Shown here piece after piece: positions 17,519-26,431 of a DNA stretch of 64,000 nt (position 1 is the first letter of the stretch; every line of letters starts with the position of its first letter). The notes under the pieces are model-generated. The model ran no database searches and was not told the DNA's origin. It was given only the letters and a program-made list of their open reading frames with translations. The DNA is taken from contig NZ_JANFQP010000002.1 of the NCBI RefSeq assembly GCF_024436175.1, positions 62,001-126,000 of the forward strand, read 5' to 3'. This stretch comes from Kaistella montana. GTDB taxonomy: Bacteria; Bacteroidota; Bacteroidia; Flavobacteriales; Weeksellaceae. A program made the translations under genes and the position numbers.

Positions 17519-18733
17519 TTACCTTACCGGAGTTCGGAATTCGCCATAGCCGATGAGTCCATCGTAATTTCTCCCGAAAGGTCTGTAGTAGAGCAAAGCT
17601 TGATAAAGGTTCTCGGTTTGCCAGAAACTGCCATTGATCTCTCCGAAATCTAGTCCGCCATCTTCTCGCTTTGTAGCCAGTATATAGTTATAAAAGCCTT
17701 GTTTCAGGTAAATCTTTGCAATGTATTTCTTGGCATTTTCGTCATAGAACATTTGGTTTTCTTTGCTGGCCAGATAATCATTAAATCCGCCTAAAACATA
17801 AATTTCTTTATCGGTTTTTTCGGAATCGAGTGCAAAATACACCCAAGAATAATCGCCTTCTTTATCAACAACGCGCTCAATTCCAAAATCGTTTCTACGG
17901 AAATAATAGGCGCCATTCACATCCGGCTGATATTGATAATTAAGAGGAAAGGCCCAAACGGGATGCAGATAAGTGTGATTCACCCCTTCGATTGTTTCGG
18001 CTCCTGCGACCATATCGAACGCATGGTTGATATTCTTATTATCGAAGTAATAATACTCATTATTCCCCGGAAAGGTCAGATTCATCTGCTGGAAAAGGAA
18101 TTTGTTGCCGATTACCGAACTCGGTTTTAGGTTTGCAATGGTCGTGTTCGGATTGTTGTTCTGCATCACGTTCAGAGTGACCGAATTGACGTTCTGCATC
18201 AACGCCTGATCCTTGCCTACAACCTGCACTTCTACCCGTTGGTTGATGTTTGGATTTCGGGAATCTGTGATGCGGCTGATCGACAAACCCAACGAAGCTC
18301 CGTTTTCTACCACACAGAATCTTTTGGTAAAAAGCGGGTTGCTTTGGGAATCTTTATACACTACAATTTCGAAATTCCCGCTGATTTTTGGTTGAATTTT
18401 ATCATTCGGAAATACTAAAGTATAATGCGTGTAAGCCTGATTGGTATTGAAAGAATACTCAAACTGATCGATCAGTGCATTGAGGCTACCATTGGCATAT
18501 TCGGTGAAGAACAATCCGTCTTCCTGCCAATTTCGGTCGTAATGTTTGAGGGTATATCGGTAAATATTGCTTCCGTTGGAAAGGTCGTCAAATTTTAAAA
18601 TCAACTGTTCATTAAAACCAATTATGGGACTTTCGTCGTTGGTTTGCGGATTAAACAATTGAATACCGCGAATATCTTGCCCAAAAACCGAGCAAAACAT
18701 CATCAAAAGAACAAAGGGTAAAAATTTCATCAT
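17519..18733 (-). CDS. Type IX secretion plug domain protein (DUF5103)
   Basis: 404-residue secreted protein with signal peptide MMKFLPFVLLMMFCSVFGQ. The mature part has the Bacteroidota DUF5103 layout: an N-terminal beta-rich region (SPIIGFNEQLILKFDDL, NWQEDGLFFTEY) similar to the plug of the SprA translocon, and a C-terminal domain ending GRNYDGLIGYGEF. Its presence agrees with PorP/SprF at 272. The gene converges on hemH with one base between stops and is divergent from the MBL hydrolase. Function beyond an association with type IX secretion is inference. Confidence 0.85.
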   Translation of the reverse strand: MMKFLPFVLLMMFCSVFGQDIRGIQLFNPQTNDESPIIGFNEQLILKFDDLSNGSNIYRYTLKHYDRNWQEDGLFFTEYANGSLNALIDQFEYSFNTNQAYTHYTLVFPNDKIQPKISGNFEIVVYKDSQSNPLFTKRFCVVENGASLGLSISRITDSRNPNINQRVEVQVVGKDQALMQNVNSVTLNVMQNNNPNTTIANLKPSSVIGNKFLFQQMNLTFPGNNEYYYFDNKNINHAFDMVAGAETIEGVNHTYLHPVWAFPLNYQYQPDVNGAYYFRRNDFGIERVVDKEGDYSWVYFALDSEKTDKEIYVLGGFNDYLASKENQMFYDENAKKYIAKIYLKQGFYNYILATKREDGGLDFGEINGSFWQTENLYQALLYYRPFGRNYDGLIGYGEFRTPVR

Positions 18734-18798
18734 TACGAAGATAACGAAAAATACAGTGATTTGTTGTTAATAGAAGTGCAGATTCTTCGGCAAAACCT

Positions 18799-18806
18799 TA
18801 TTTTTG
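18799..18806 (+). promoter_or_regulatory. -7 element for the MBL hydrolase
   Basis: TATTTTTG matches TAnnTTTG, 20 bp upstream of the ATG at 18827. No TTG at 19-20 bp upstream; half-site only. Confidence 0.4.
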
Positions 18807-18826
18807 AACTTTCAAAAAACTCATTT

Positions 18827-19465
18827 ATGCTTCATATAAAATCCTTTGCTTTCAATCCTTTTTCGGAAAATACTTATGTTGTTTTTAATGAAAATAAAAA
18901 CGCATACCTCATCGATCCAGGAAATTTCAGCGATGCAGAAACCGCTGTTTTAAAACAATTTATTGAAGATCAGGGTTTGAAAATTCAGAATATTTTGCTT
19001 ACTCATGCGCATATTGATCACGTTTTGGGATTGCAAGAAATGTACAATAAATATCAAGTTTCGGTATTGCTGCACGAAATTGAAAAGGAAATTCTCGACC
19101 GAAACCCGATGGATGCGAACCGTTTTGGTTTTTTCTTCAAACCTTTTGAAGGTGAAATTCAATTCATTAAAGAGAATGAAAATCTAAAATTAGACGAAGA
19201 TATCTTAAAAATCCTACACGTTCCGGGACATTCGCCGGGAAGCATCGCCTTTTATTCAGAAACCGATAAACTGATGATTTCAGGTGATGTTTTGTTCGAA
19301 GGAAGCATCGGAAGAACCGATCTTTACAAAGGAAATCACGAGCAATTGATCGAAAGCATCCAAACCAAATTATTTGTATTGGACGACGAAACCAAAGTGT
19401 ACAGTGGCCACGGAAATCCGACTATGATTGGCTTTGAGAAAACTTACAATCCTTTCTTTAAATAA
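18827..19465 (+). CDS. MBL-fold metallo-hydrolase, glyoxalase II-like
   Basis: 212-residue metallo-beta-lactamase-fold hydrolase. The metal-binding motif THAHIDHV (HxHxDH) near residue 63, the HVPGHSPGS block near 134 and the terminal SGHGNPT are all present; the aspartate SGDVLFEGSIGRTDL bridges the metals. The layout matches the small YcbL-type glyoxalase II-like group, which lacks the C-terminal helical domain. The start at 18827 (MLHIKSFAFNPFSENTYV) is the conserved N-terminus. The substrate is not known. Confidence 0.9.
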   Translation: MLHIKSFAFNPFSENTYVVFNENKNAYLIDPGNFSDAETAVLKQFIEDQGLKIQNILLTHAHIDHVLGLQEMYNKYQVSVLLHEIEKEILDRNPMDANRFGFFFKPFEGEIQFIKENENLKLDEDILKILHVPGHSPGSIAFYSETDKLMISGDVLFEGSIGRTDLYKGNHEQLIESIQTKLFVLDDETKVYSGHGNPTMIGFEKTYNPFFK

Positions 19466-19495
19466 AAAAAACGCATTTGAAAATGCGTTTTTTTA
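19463..19495. terminator. Bidirectional terminator between convergent genes
   Basis: ACGCATTT (19471-19478) pairs with AAATGCGT (19481-19488), extended by flanking A/T runs on both sides, so it can end both the plus-strand MBL gene and the minus-strand thioredoxin-like gene. Confidence 0.88.
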
Positions 19496-19510
19496 TTGAT
19501 GTTCTGAGAT

Positions 19511-20068
19511 TTATTTCCACTTGATTCCGCAACCCATGCTTGGTCTTTGCATCTCTTCTTGTGGTTCGCCGGCAAGTAGATTTTCGAAGGCGATAATCAA
19601 ATCTTCACCGGTAATTTCTTTTTGATTTCCAGGCCTAGAATCGTCCATTTGTCCGCGATAAACCAAATCTAATTTTTCATCAAAGAAAAAGAAATCGGGC
19701 GTGCAAGCTGCATCGTAAGCTTTTGCAATCGCTTGACTTTCATCAAAAAGATAAGGAAACTCAAATTTTCTTTCCACTTGAAATTCTGCCATTTTCGATG
19801 GTGAATCCGCTGGATATTTCTCTGAATCATTCGCGTTGATAGCAATAAATTCGATGCCTTTTTCCTGATAATCTTCGTACAATTCCGCGAGTTTATCAAT
19901 CACATGCAAAACAAATGGACAATGGTTGCACATGAAAATCACAAGGGTTCCTTTTTCGCCTTTCAGTTCATCCAAAGTTTGTAATTCATTGGATTGCGAA
20001 GGATTCGGAAGTTCAAAAAACGGAGCTTTCGTGCCCAGTTCGATCATATTGGAAGGAGTATTTGCCAT
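19511..20068 (-). CDS. Thioredoxin-family peroxiredoxin-like protein (CNHC)
   Basis: 185-residue thioredoxin-fold protein. The redox motif CNHC is at 47-50 within FMCNHCPFV, typical of a group of AhpC/TSA-like thioredoxin family proteins; the cis-Pro is in AACTPDFFFF. There is no signal peptide, so it is cytoplasmic. The start at 20068 (MANTPSNMIELG) matches the fold's beginning; the longer reading runs through the 3' end of miaA. It ends with a metal-type MGCGIKWK tail. The stop-to-start gap from miaA is short, and the two may be co-transcribed. Confidence 0.88.
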   Translation of the reverse strand: MANTPSNMIELGTKAPFFELPNPSQSNELQTLDELKGEKGTLVIFMCNHCPFVLHVIDKLAELYEDYQEKGIEFIAINANDSEKYPADSPSKMAEFQVERKFEFPYLFDESQAIAKAYDAACTPDFFFFDEKLDLVYRGQMDDSRPGNQKEITGEDLIIAFENLLAGEPQEEMQRPSMGCGIKWK

Positions 20069-20079
20069 TATAAATATTT

Positions 20080-20985
20080 TTAGTTGATGTTTAATGTGTT
20101 GAGCAAAGATAAGGATTCTTGCACTGAATTTTCGAAATTCACCCAATGGATGTTGGTTTCTTTGCGGTACCAAGTTAGTTGGCGTTTGGCAAATCTTCGG
20201 GAATTTTTCTTGATTTCTTCCACCGCGAAATCTAAACTCCATTCTCCATCAAAATATCGGAAAAGCTCGGAATATCCTACGGTTTGTAACGCAACATATT
20301 TTCGGAAATCAATCAGCGAAAGCGCTTCATCGACCAAACCATTTTCCAACATGACATCGACACGTTGATTGATTCTATCATAAATTGTTTCTCGGGGAGC
20401 CGAAATCCCGATGCGAATCACTTCAAAATCCCGTTGTTTGAGTTGAACAGAAATATTTTCGGTATATGTTTTTCCGGTTTGCCAAACCACATCAATCGCA
20501 CGGAAAAGCCTTCTGGGATTATCTTTATCGACAATATTAAAATATTCTGGATCTAATTCTTCGAGGATTTTTTGTACACTTTCAATCCCTTCTTCACTGA
20601 AAATTTGTTCCAGTTTTTTCTGGTTTTCTTCATCCGCTTCCGGCAAATCGTTCAGACCTTGAATAACGGCCTTTTCATACATCATGCTTCCACCAACCAT
20701 AATCACCACTTCATTTTGAGTAAATAATTCTTCAATTTTTGCAATGGCTTCTCGTTCAAATTGCCCGATAGAATAGTAATCTTCCACCGAAAGATTGCCA
20801 ATAAAATGATGCGGAACTTGTACCAGTTCTTCTTCTGAAGGCATTGCAGTTCCAATTTTCATCTCTCTGAAAAACTGCCGAGAATCACAGGAAACGATTT
20901 CGGTACCGAAATGTTTTGCCAATTCGATCGTGAGTTTGGTTTTGCCAATTCCGGTGGTTCCTACGATGGAAATAAGTTTTTTCAT
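20080..20985 (-). CDS. miaA: tRNA dimethylallyltransferase
   Basis: Transfers a dimethylallyl group to A37 of tRNAs reading codons that start with U. Walker A-like GTTGIGKTKL at 8-17, the DSRQFFREM block that recognises tRNA and VGGSMMY are in place, and the C-terminal KRQLTWYRKE motif is intact. The start at 20985 (MKKLISIVG) is the conserved N-terminus; the Met 22 codons upstream lies before the first beta-strand. The length is 301. A close downstream neighbour, the thioredoxin-like gene, starts 11 bp after the miaA stop. Confidence 0.94.
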   Translation of the reverse strand: MKKLISIVGTTGIGKTKLTIELAKHFGTEIVSCDSRQFFREMKIGTAMPSEEELVQVPHHFIGNLSVEDYYSIGQFEREAIAKIEELFTQNEVVIMVGGSMMYEKAVIQGLNDLPEADEENQKKLEQIFSEEGIESVQKILEELDPEYFNIVDKDNPRRLFRAIDVVWQTGKTYTENISVQLKQRDFEVIRIGISAPRETIYDRINQRVDVMLENGLVDEALSLIDFRKYVALQTVGYSELFRYFDGEWSLDFAVEEIKKNSRRFAKRQLTWYRKETNIHWVNFENSVQESLSLLNTLNIN

Positions 20986-21050
20986 TGACGCAAATTTCCT
21001 GATTTTTTTTGAATAAAAAGAACTGACTCGAAAATCAAAAAACTTTAACA

Positions 21051-21083
21051 AAAAAAAGCCACTCAGTTTCCTAAGTGGCTTTT
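21051..21083 (-). terminator. Terminator of the DUF1232 gene
   Basis: 10-bp stem (21054-21063 with 21074-21083, arm AAAAGCCACT) with a 10-nt loop, followed on the minus strand by a T run. It lies between the DUF1232 stop and miaA. Confidence 0.85.
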
Positions 21084-21099
21084 GATAACTTTATCATGA

Positions 21100-21441
21100 T
21101 TAACTGATAATTTCTGCTTCTGCAATTTTATTATTGTTCATCGTTGAACTGGCTTCCCAAGCGACAAATTTTTCAGCCTCAGAAACCAACATCGGAATCG
21201 CAAGAGCCAAAAGCGCCAAATCGTCTAAAACTCCAATCACCGGAATCCAATCAGGCAAAATATCCAAAGGAGAAATCAGGTAAACAAATACCAATCCTGG
21301 AAGGATAACGTTTTTGTATTCGGGTTTGTAACCGCCCTTTGACATCACCGATTTGATCATTCGGATGATTACAGGAATTTTTTTGATGAACCCTTTGTGT
21401 TTGAATGCTTCTTTAGCAAGAGCAATTTTTGATAATTTCAT
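21100..21441 (-). CDS. DUF1232/YkvA family small membrane protein
   Basis: 113 residues. The central hydrophobic block YLISPLDILPDWIPVIGVLDD is the YkvA/DUF1232 signature (short quotation; about 54-74). N-terminal basic helix, C-terminal polar tail. Widespread in bacteria with no firm function. Monocistronic with its own terminator. Confidence 0.88.
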   Translation of the reverse strand: MKLSKIALAKEAFKHKGFIKKIPVIIRMIKSVMSKGGYKPEYKNVILPGLVFVYLISPLDILPDWIPVIGVLDDLALLALAIPMLVSEAEKFVAWEASSTMNNNKIAEAEIIS

Positions 21442-21515
21442 TTTGTGTTTGATTTTTTAAAACGCTATTTATTTTCCAAATTCTATACCACAATTTCGTA
21501 ATTTCTGTTAAAATA

Positions 21516-22067
21516 TCACTTCGTTACATTATCGATAAATCCGTGCACCGATTTGCTATTCCAATCCTTTGAAGCATCTTCTTTCAAAAGGATTCTTCCA
21601 TTTTTATCGAGTAAAAAAGTCGTTGGGAAAACTTTTGGCAACACATTATTTGAAATCGGGCTTTGAGCAATGTAAACAGGAACGGTATAATTATTTTCTT
21701 TCATGAATTTCACCACCGCTTCTTCCTCATCCTGCATCGCAATCAGTACGAAATCTACCTTATCTTTCTTGGTTTCATAAAGCTTTTGAATGGTTGGCCA
21801 TTCTTCTCTGCACGGTGGACACCAAGTCCCCCAGAAATTAAGGAAAATCAGTTTATTTCCTTTGAGATTTTTCAAGTTTGTACTTGCAACATTGATTCCT
21901 TTCAATTGAATATCCATATCCGAATCCTGCAAAGTAATCGCATTTTCAATTGCCGCAACCGGAAACAATAGGTCTTTAATCTTCAGTTTTACCGAAGGAA
22001 AAAGATAAAGCACCGCAATAATTGCAGTCGCAATGATATAAAAAAGGTTTTGTTTTATAAATTTCAT
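21516..22067 (-). CDS. TlpA-like thiol:disulfide reductase, membrane-anchored
   Basis: 183-residue thioredoxin-fold protein with an N-terminal transmembrane anchor (about 7-25) and a periplasmic domain. The redox centre is WCPPC with Cys83 and Cys86; the cis-Pro segment is VFPTTFLLD. It is of the ResA/TlpA type, which reduces or maintains periplasmic thiols, for example for cytochrome c maturation. The gene starts immediately after the stop of another thioredoxin-like gene on the same strand, so the two form a redox pair. Confidence 0.9.
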   Translation of the reverse strand: MKFIKQNLFYIIATAIIAVLYLFPSVKLKIKDLLFPVAAIENAITLQDSDMDIQLKGINVASTNLKNLKGNKLIFLNFWGTWCPPCREEWPTIQKLYETKKDKVDFVLIAMQDEEEAVVKFMKENNYTVPVYIAQSPISNNVLPKVFPTTFLLDKNGRILLKEDASKDWNSKSVHGFIDNVTK

Positions 22068-22068
22068 C

Positions 22069-22629
22069 TTAAACTAAATTAATAATTTCTTCGATCGCAT
22101 CGGCACCACGGTTTTTCGCATAATACACCTGCAAATCATTATAAAATTCTTCGCGAGGATACGTTTCCTCATTTTCTTTGAACTTTTTGAGCAGTTCTGT
22201 ACCGTATTTCGGGCGCGGTCCCCACACATTTTTCACCGTGAAATCTGAATTCAACAATAAAATTTTAGGAATCGATTGGGTTCCATTGGTCAAAAATTGA
22301 TCGATTAAGGAAGGATCAGAATCTCTCAAAAAGATTTTCACCTCAATTCCTGCCGCTGCAAAAAACTGAGAAACCGCAGGTACGGTCGCACTTGCGTCGC
22401 CACACCAAGGTTCAGAAATAATCAAAACTTTTCCATCGAAATTTTTCGACTTCAAGTTTTCAAGCATTTCAGGATTTACTTTGAAAGTCTTCAGCGTTCG
22501 CTCCATTCTTTGCAAACCGAGTTCGTAATAATCGGTGTAGTTATCGTTTTCCGCAGGGTTTTCTGCGCGTTGTTTTGCCACTTCCATATATGCATCAAAA
22601 GAGATCGCATTTTCCCAATATTTTTCCAT
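22069..22629 (-). CDS. Thioredoxin-like protein with a CGDA active-site motif
   Basis: 186-residue cytoplasmic protein of the thioredoxin_9-like group. The active-site segment is EPWCGDAS, with a single Cys76 in place of CxxC, so it lacks the resolving cysteine at this site. Strands follow with PKILLLN and NVWGPRPKYG. It is one base upstream of the TlpA-like gene, which implies co-transcription. The function of the group is unknown; the single-Cys motif argues against classical dithiol reductase activity. Confidence 0.85.
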   Translation of the reverse strand: MEKYWENAISFDAYMEVAKQRAENPAENDNYTDYYELGLQRMERTLKTFKVNPEMLENLKSKNFDGKVLIISEPWCGDASATVPAVSQFFAAAGIEVKIFLRDSDPSLIDQFLTNGTQSIPKILLLNSDFTVKNVWGPRPKYGTELLKKFKENEETYPREEFYNDLQVYYAKNRGADAIEEIINLV

Positions 22630-22669
22630 ATTCTTTAAATAAAATGGGTTAAAATTTTTGTTTTTGAAG

Positions 22670-23731
22670 TTAAATTCTTCGCAAACGATTAATCAAAAAC
22701 AGGTCCGCCAGAACAAAAGCAGCCAAGTTTTCCACAATAGGAACTGCTCTTGGTAAAACGCAAGGATCGTGTCTTCCTTTTCCTTCAACCGTGACAGAAT
22801 TTCCGTCTTTATCGACACTTTCCTGAGGTCTCAAAATGGTCGCAATCGGTTTAAAAGCCACGCGAAAATACACATCCATTCCGTTGGAAATTCCTCCTTG
22901 AATTCCTCCCGAAAGATTCGTTTTGGTTGAAAAATCTTGGTTGAATAAGTCATTGTGATCTTTGCCTGTCATTTTTGCACCACAAAAACCGCTTCCGTAT
23001 TCAAAACCTTTCGCCGCATTAATGTTCATCATCGCTTTCGCCAATTCAGCTTGCAATTTCCCGAAAACCGGTTCGCCAATTCCAACCGGAAGATTTTTAA
23101 TCACACAAGTAATCGTTCCGCCAATCGTATTGCCTTCTTTTTTGATTTCTTTAATTCTAGCAATCATTTTTTCAGCAGTTTCTGCATCCGGACAACGTAC
23201 ATCGTTGGAATCGGTCTTAGAAAAATCTAAATCTTGATAAGGTTTTTCGCAAAAAATTTCACCTACAGAAGAAACGTATGCATTGATTTCCACATTTTCA
23301 GGAAGAAGTTGTTTTGCCAAACTTCCTGCTACCACCCAGTTTACTGTTTCTCGGGCAGACGATTTTCCCCCACCGCGATAATCTCGGATTCCGAATTTCT
23401 GATCGTAGGTAAAATCAGCATGACTCGGCCGATATGCCTGAGAAATATGATCGTAATCTTTTGATTTTTGATTTTCATTTTCAATAGTAAATCCGATGGG
23501 AGTTCCAGTGGTTTTCCCTTCAAAAATCCCCGAAAGAAACTTCACGGTGTCGCTTTCTTTTCTTTGGGTAACAATGGCCGACTGACCGGGTTTTCTACGA
23601 TCGAGTTGATGCTGAACCGCATCTAAATCCACCTCCAAACCAGCCGGAAAATTGTTGATAATTCCGCCATAAGCGATTCCGTGGCTTTCCCCAAAGGTAG
23701 AAAGGGTAAGAAAATTTCCTAAATTGAACAT
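22670..23731 (-). CDS. aroC: Chorismate synthase
   Basis: Removes phosphate from EPSP to give chorismate, the last shared step of aromatic amino acid synthesis; needs reduced FMN. The blocks GESHG (residues 14-18), [28 protein letters not shown] and [11 protein letters not shown] are present. The length of 353 is typical. Upstream at 23792-23902 lies a small open reading frame on the same strand. No terminator is apparent between aroC and the thioredoxin-like gene downstream. Confidence 0.95.
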   Translation of the reverse strand: MFNLGNFLTLSTFGESHGIAYGGIINNFPAGLEVDLDAVQHQLDRRKPGQSAIVTQRKESDTVKFLSGIFEGKTTGTPIGFTIENENQKSKDYDHISQAYRPSHADFTYDQKFGIRDYRGGGKSSARETVNWVVAGSLAKQLLPENVEINAYVSSVGEIFCEKPYQDLDFSKTDSNDVRCPDAETAEKMIARIKEIKKEGNTIGGTITCVIKNLPVGIGEPVFGKLQAELAKAMMNINAAKGFEYGSGFCGAKMTGKDHNDLFNQDFSTKTNLSGGIQGGISNGMDVYFRVAFKPIATILRPQESVDKDGNSVTVEGKGRHDPCVLPRAVPIVENLAAFVLADLFLINRLRRI

Positions 23732-23791
23732 GATACAAATTTAATCAAAAGTTGTGAAATAGCCGATACAGAAAGGCAAAGTTTGATGTTT

Positions 23792-23902
23792 TCAATAGTA
23801 ATATTCCGGCGGAAAATTAGCCAAATTTTTTTGAGGCTGTGTTTTTTCTTCTTCATTAATTTCTCTCCAAATGAAGCCTTCTTTCAAGGTTTCGCTTTTC
23901 AT
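23792..23902 (-). CDS. Candidate 36-residue protein upstream of aroC
   Basis: Short open frame reading MKSETLKEGFIWREIN, then an acidic and Gln-rich stretch, ending NLANFPPEYYY. The composition (Trp, Glu-rich middle, Pro-Pro-Glu-Tyr-Tyr-Tyr end) looks like a protein rather than translated spacer, unlike the overlapping frames. A stop codon immediately precedes the ATG, so the frame cannot extend. It lies 60 bp upstream of aroC on the same strand and could be co-transcribed. No family is recognised; AGGAGA lies about 18 bp before the ATG, too far for a standard ribosome-binding site. Confidence 0.42.
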   Translation of the reverse strand: MKSETLKEGFIWREINEEEKTQPQKNLANFPPEYYY

Positions 23903-24130
23903 TTATGAAAAACGCCAATATCTCCTGAAAAAAATAGGGGAAATTCTTAACGAATTTTGCTTTGAAAAACACCTGAAAAAGCATCATACAAAAAAACGAT
24001 ATAAACTCCACAACTCTCAAAAACAAACCGAAAAACAATGGTCAAAAATAAAATGTGTAGCATCAATATAATTCCGAGGATTGAAAGAGATATGATCATA
24101 ATTTATTTCTACTCATTAAAAGATATTTCA
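23903..24130. other. Gene-free stretch between aroC leader and glycine-zipper gene
   Basis: A/T-rich sequence with overlapping short frames on both strands, none with convincing composition. No repeat, hairpin or promoter was identified beyond the terminator at its right edge. Confidence 0.5.
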
Positions 24131-24164
24131 AAATAAAAACCCTCCCCAATTTGAGTATTGAGGA
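24131..24164 (-). terminator. Terminator after the glycine-zipper lipoprotein gene
   Basis: Hairpin of CCTCCCCAAT with ATTGAGGAGG (one A/C mismatch), followed on the minus strand by a T-rich run. The plus-strand side also has a T run, so it may act both ways. Confidence 0.7.
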
Positions 24165-24201
24165 GGATTCTTTTTTCTATATATCGTTCGGGAAAGCCCG
24201 A

Positions 24202-24795
24202 TTATTGTACTCTTCCGTCTTTTCTGTCGCCGGCTCTACCAATGGTATAACCTGTTGCTCCACCTACGATACCACCAATTACGGCTCCTGCAGCACGATT
24301 CTTTTTACTGATGATCGCACCAGCTGCAGCTCCACCTACGGTACCAATAATGGTTCCTTTCGCAGCCTTACTCATCCCTTGTTTTTGGGTGGTTCCTTGT
24401 GTTGTTCCGGCGTAAGTTTCAGAATTAGAACTTGAGCTTGAACCTGAACTTGAAGATCTTGGTGTATTATTCACATAAACTGTTTTGGTTTCACGGATTA
24501 CCTGAGGTCTAGCTGCAGCAGCTTGTGCTTTAGCTTTATTAGATTCCGCGATACTGTCGGCTTTTTTCTGAGTTTCATAAGCCATTTTTTCTTTTTCAAT
24601 GGCTAATTTTTGTTTTTCAATTTCCAATTGTCGGGTTTGAAACTCCATTTTCTGTTGTTCCAAAGATTTTTCCGCAACGGTATTGTCTTTCGTACAAGCA
24701 GTAAGCATTAAAACTGATGCAAAACCTGCGGCAACTATATTTTTAAAACCAAATGATGATTTATTTTGTGCTATTGTATTCATTATTGCTTTCAT
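24202..24795 (-). CDS. Glycine-zipper lipoprotein (YMGG-like)
   Basis: 197 residues. Lipoprotein signal ending SVLMLTAC, so acylation at about Cys34; a later Met at residue 5 is an alternative start. A charged coiled-coil-like region (about 45-90, Glu/Lys/Gln-rich) is followed by a Ser-rich linker and a C-terminal glycine zipper (AAKGTIIGTVGGAAAG, then AVIGGIVGGATG), which resembles outer membrane YMGG/Rick_17kDa-like modules. Expected at the outer membrane or periplasm; function unknown. Confidence 0.82.
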   Translation of the reverse strand: MKAIMNTIAQNKSSFGFKNIVAAGFASVLMLTACTKDNTVAEKSLEQQKMEFQTRQLEIEKQKLAIEKEKMAYETQKKADSIAESNKAKAQAAAARPQVIRETKTVYVNNTPRSSSSGSSSSSNSETYAGTTQGTTQKQGMSKAAKGTIIGTVGGAAAGAIISKKNRAAGAVIGGIVGGATGYTIGRAGDRKDGRVQ

Positions 24796-24875
24796 AACTT
24801 TAAATTTTATAATCCAGATATGCCAAAAACGAAACCAAACCAGTGTTAAAGAAAAGTTAAAAATAATAAATAGTA

Positions 24876-24919
24876 TTAAAAAACAAAAGCAAGTTTCTGA
24901 AATTCAGAGACTTGCTTTG
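24876..24919 (-). terminator. Terminator of tRNA-Cys
   Basis: On the minus strand just past the tRNA, a long hairpin with arms beginning CAAAGCAAG and ending CTTGCTTTG (one mismatch inside) is followed by T-rich sequence. Confidence 0.8.
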
Positions 24920-24920
24920 T

Positions 24921-24994
24921 TGGAGGTTCCTAGCGGATTCGAACCGCTGTAGATGGTGTTGCAGACCACTGCCTAGCCACTCGGCCAAAGAACC
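24921..24994 (-). tRNA. tRNA-Cys (GCA)
   Basis: Folds as a cloverleaf: acceptor GGTTCTT with AGGAACC, anticodon loop CTGCAAC (GCA), T-loop TTCGAATC. The discriminator is T, as expected for Cys, and the 3' CCA is encoded (24921-24923). Followed by a hairpin terminator. Confidence 0.95.
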
Positions 24995-25054
24995 ATTTTG
25001 GTTTGCAAATATAGTATTTTTTTAAAAAGTAAAAAAACAAATTGAGAAAAACAC

Positions 25055-26431
25055 CTACATTCCTTGAATTCGGAGTTTCAATTGCGCTTCGGTATCAACT
25101 ACTGCGGTGATGCCATTTTGATGAAGCAAAATCTGCGTCGGCTTGACTTTGAACACTTTACCTTCCATTTTTAGCCCTTTATAATATTCTTTATTAAATG
25201 TTTCTTCAATACTTTTTTTAGATGAATCTTCCAGCTCTGCGGTCGGGATTCCGTATTCTTGCTCAATCATTCTTACAATTTTCCCTTGGAAAAGCAATGT
25301 GGCGGTTTTCTGAAGGATGTTTTTTGTCTTCAACTTGAATTTCGTGTCTTTTAAAACAATTTTCCGAAGGGTTTCATCATAAACAGGAACTCCAGAAATA
25401 TAGGAAATCCCTTCTACCGTACCTTCCGTCGCTGCTTCAATCATCACTCTTTCGTCCTGACCATACACTTTCACGGAATTGATTTTTATTTTAGATTTTC
25501 CTTCTCGGAAATCAAATTCTTTCTCTAAAAACAATTGTTCCGCAATTCTCGTCGCTTCTGTAAATGGAATATTGGCGGTGGTTTGCAATAAAAATTTCTG
25601 GGGCAAAGTTTGAACAGAATTAAAATTCGCAATAGATTTAATTAAAGGCGTTGCCGCAGGTTTTTGTCCTGTAAAAGTTTCCGAAAAAGTATCAATTCCG
25701 ATATTGGCTTCGATTTGATTGCCATAAAAAACAAGCGGCGAAACATTCACACTCACGGGCGTAATTTTCAGCCAGGTATTGTATTCCTCCGAAACATGGA
25801 AAGGCTGAGCAAATTGGTTCCATGCCATCACCGCATATTGCTGGAAATTCATTTGAGAAAGCATCATTTCATCGATGGTTTTGCAGAAATCGGCTTGTTG
25901 TGTTTTTAAACTTTGCTCCACCAAAGAAGTAATCGGAACCTTAATTTTCCCGAAATCCAAAACCGGTTTTTTCACCCATTTGAAACCCATCGGCGAGGTT
26001 TTGGTCGTCATTTTCCAATTATTATTAAAGGTCAGCTTCATATTAAAATACATCACCGTTTCGAAAGTCGTCTCCTGATACGTATAAACCCCGAAAGTTC
26101 CGATGCCTTTTTCGGCCCAAATTTTCAAAGGAACTTCAATTAAAAGATTCTGCTGAGTTCCGCCAACCAATCTTATAGCGCGGGTTTTCCAAACTTTTAC
26201 TTTAAACTGATCATTGTTGTTATCGGTGTAGGAATTATCTTCAAAAATTAAATCTTTCACCGAAGCATTGATGATATTGGCAATCTCGGAAAGCGGAATT
26301 TTCACCGGCATTGTGATCGAAGATTTGATCTTCGGGAAATTAAAATAGGACGGAGAAGCGCTTACCGATGTGGTTTGCGAAAATATATTTAAACCTAAAA
26401 CCAGGAAAATCGCGATAAGAAGTCTCTGCAT
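25055..26431 (-). CDS. DUF4403 family secreted protein
   Basis: 458-residue protein with signal peptide MQRLLIAIFLVLGLNIFSQ, starting at 26431. An upstream Met 8 codons away gives a poorer signal. The mature part is long and beta-rich with repeated segments around SVKDLIFEDN, LKIWAEKGIGTFG and KTKNILQKTATLLFQ, typical of the DUF4403 family in Bacteroidota. Such proteins resemble lipid-binding tubular folds in some models, but a role cannot be assigned. It is divergent from the LLM oxidoreductase. Confidence 0.82.
   Translation of the reverse strand: MQRLLIAIFLVLGLNIFSQTTSVSASPSYFNFPKIKSSITMPVKIPLSEIANIINASVKDLIFEDNSYTDNNNDQFKVKVWKTRAIRLVGGTQQNLLIEVPLKIWAEKGIGTFGVYTYQETTFETVMYFNMKLTFNNNWKMTTKTSPMGFKWVKKPVLDFGKIKVPITSLVEQSLKTQQADFCKTIDEMMLSQMNFQQYAVMAWNQFAQPFHVSEEYNTWLKITPVSVNVSPLVFYGNQIEANIGIDTFSETFTGQKPAATPLIKSIANFNSVQTLPQKFLLQTTANIPFTEATRIAEQLFLEKEFDFREGKSKIKINSVKVYGQDERVMIEAATEGTVEGISYISGVPVYDETLRKIVLKDTKFKLKTKNILQKTATLLFQGKIVRMIEQEYGIPTAELEDSSKKSIEETFNKEYYKGLKMEGKVFKVKPTQILLHQNGITAVVDTEAQLKLRIQGM

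Noticed and set aside
23871-24071. Plus-strand 66-codon frame opposite the candidate small gene
   Set aside because: Lys/His-rich composition typical of translated A/T-rich spacer; no start context.
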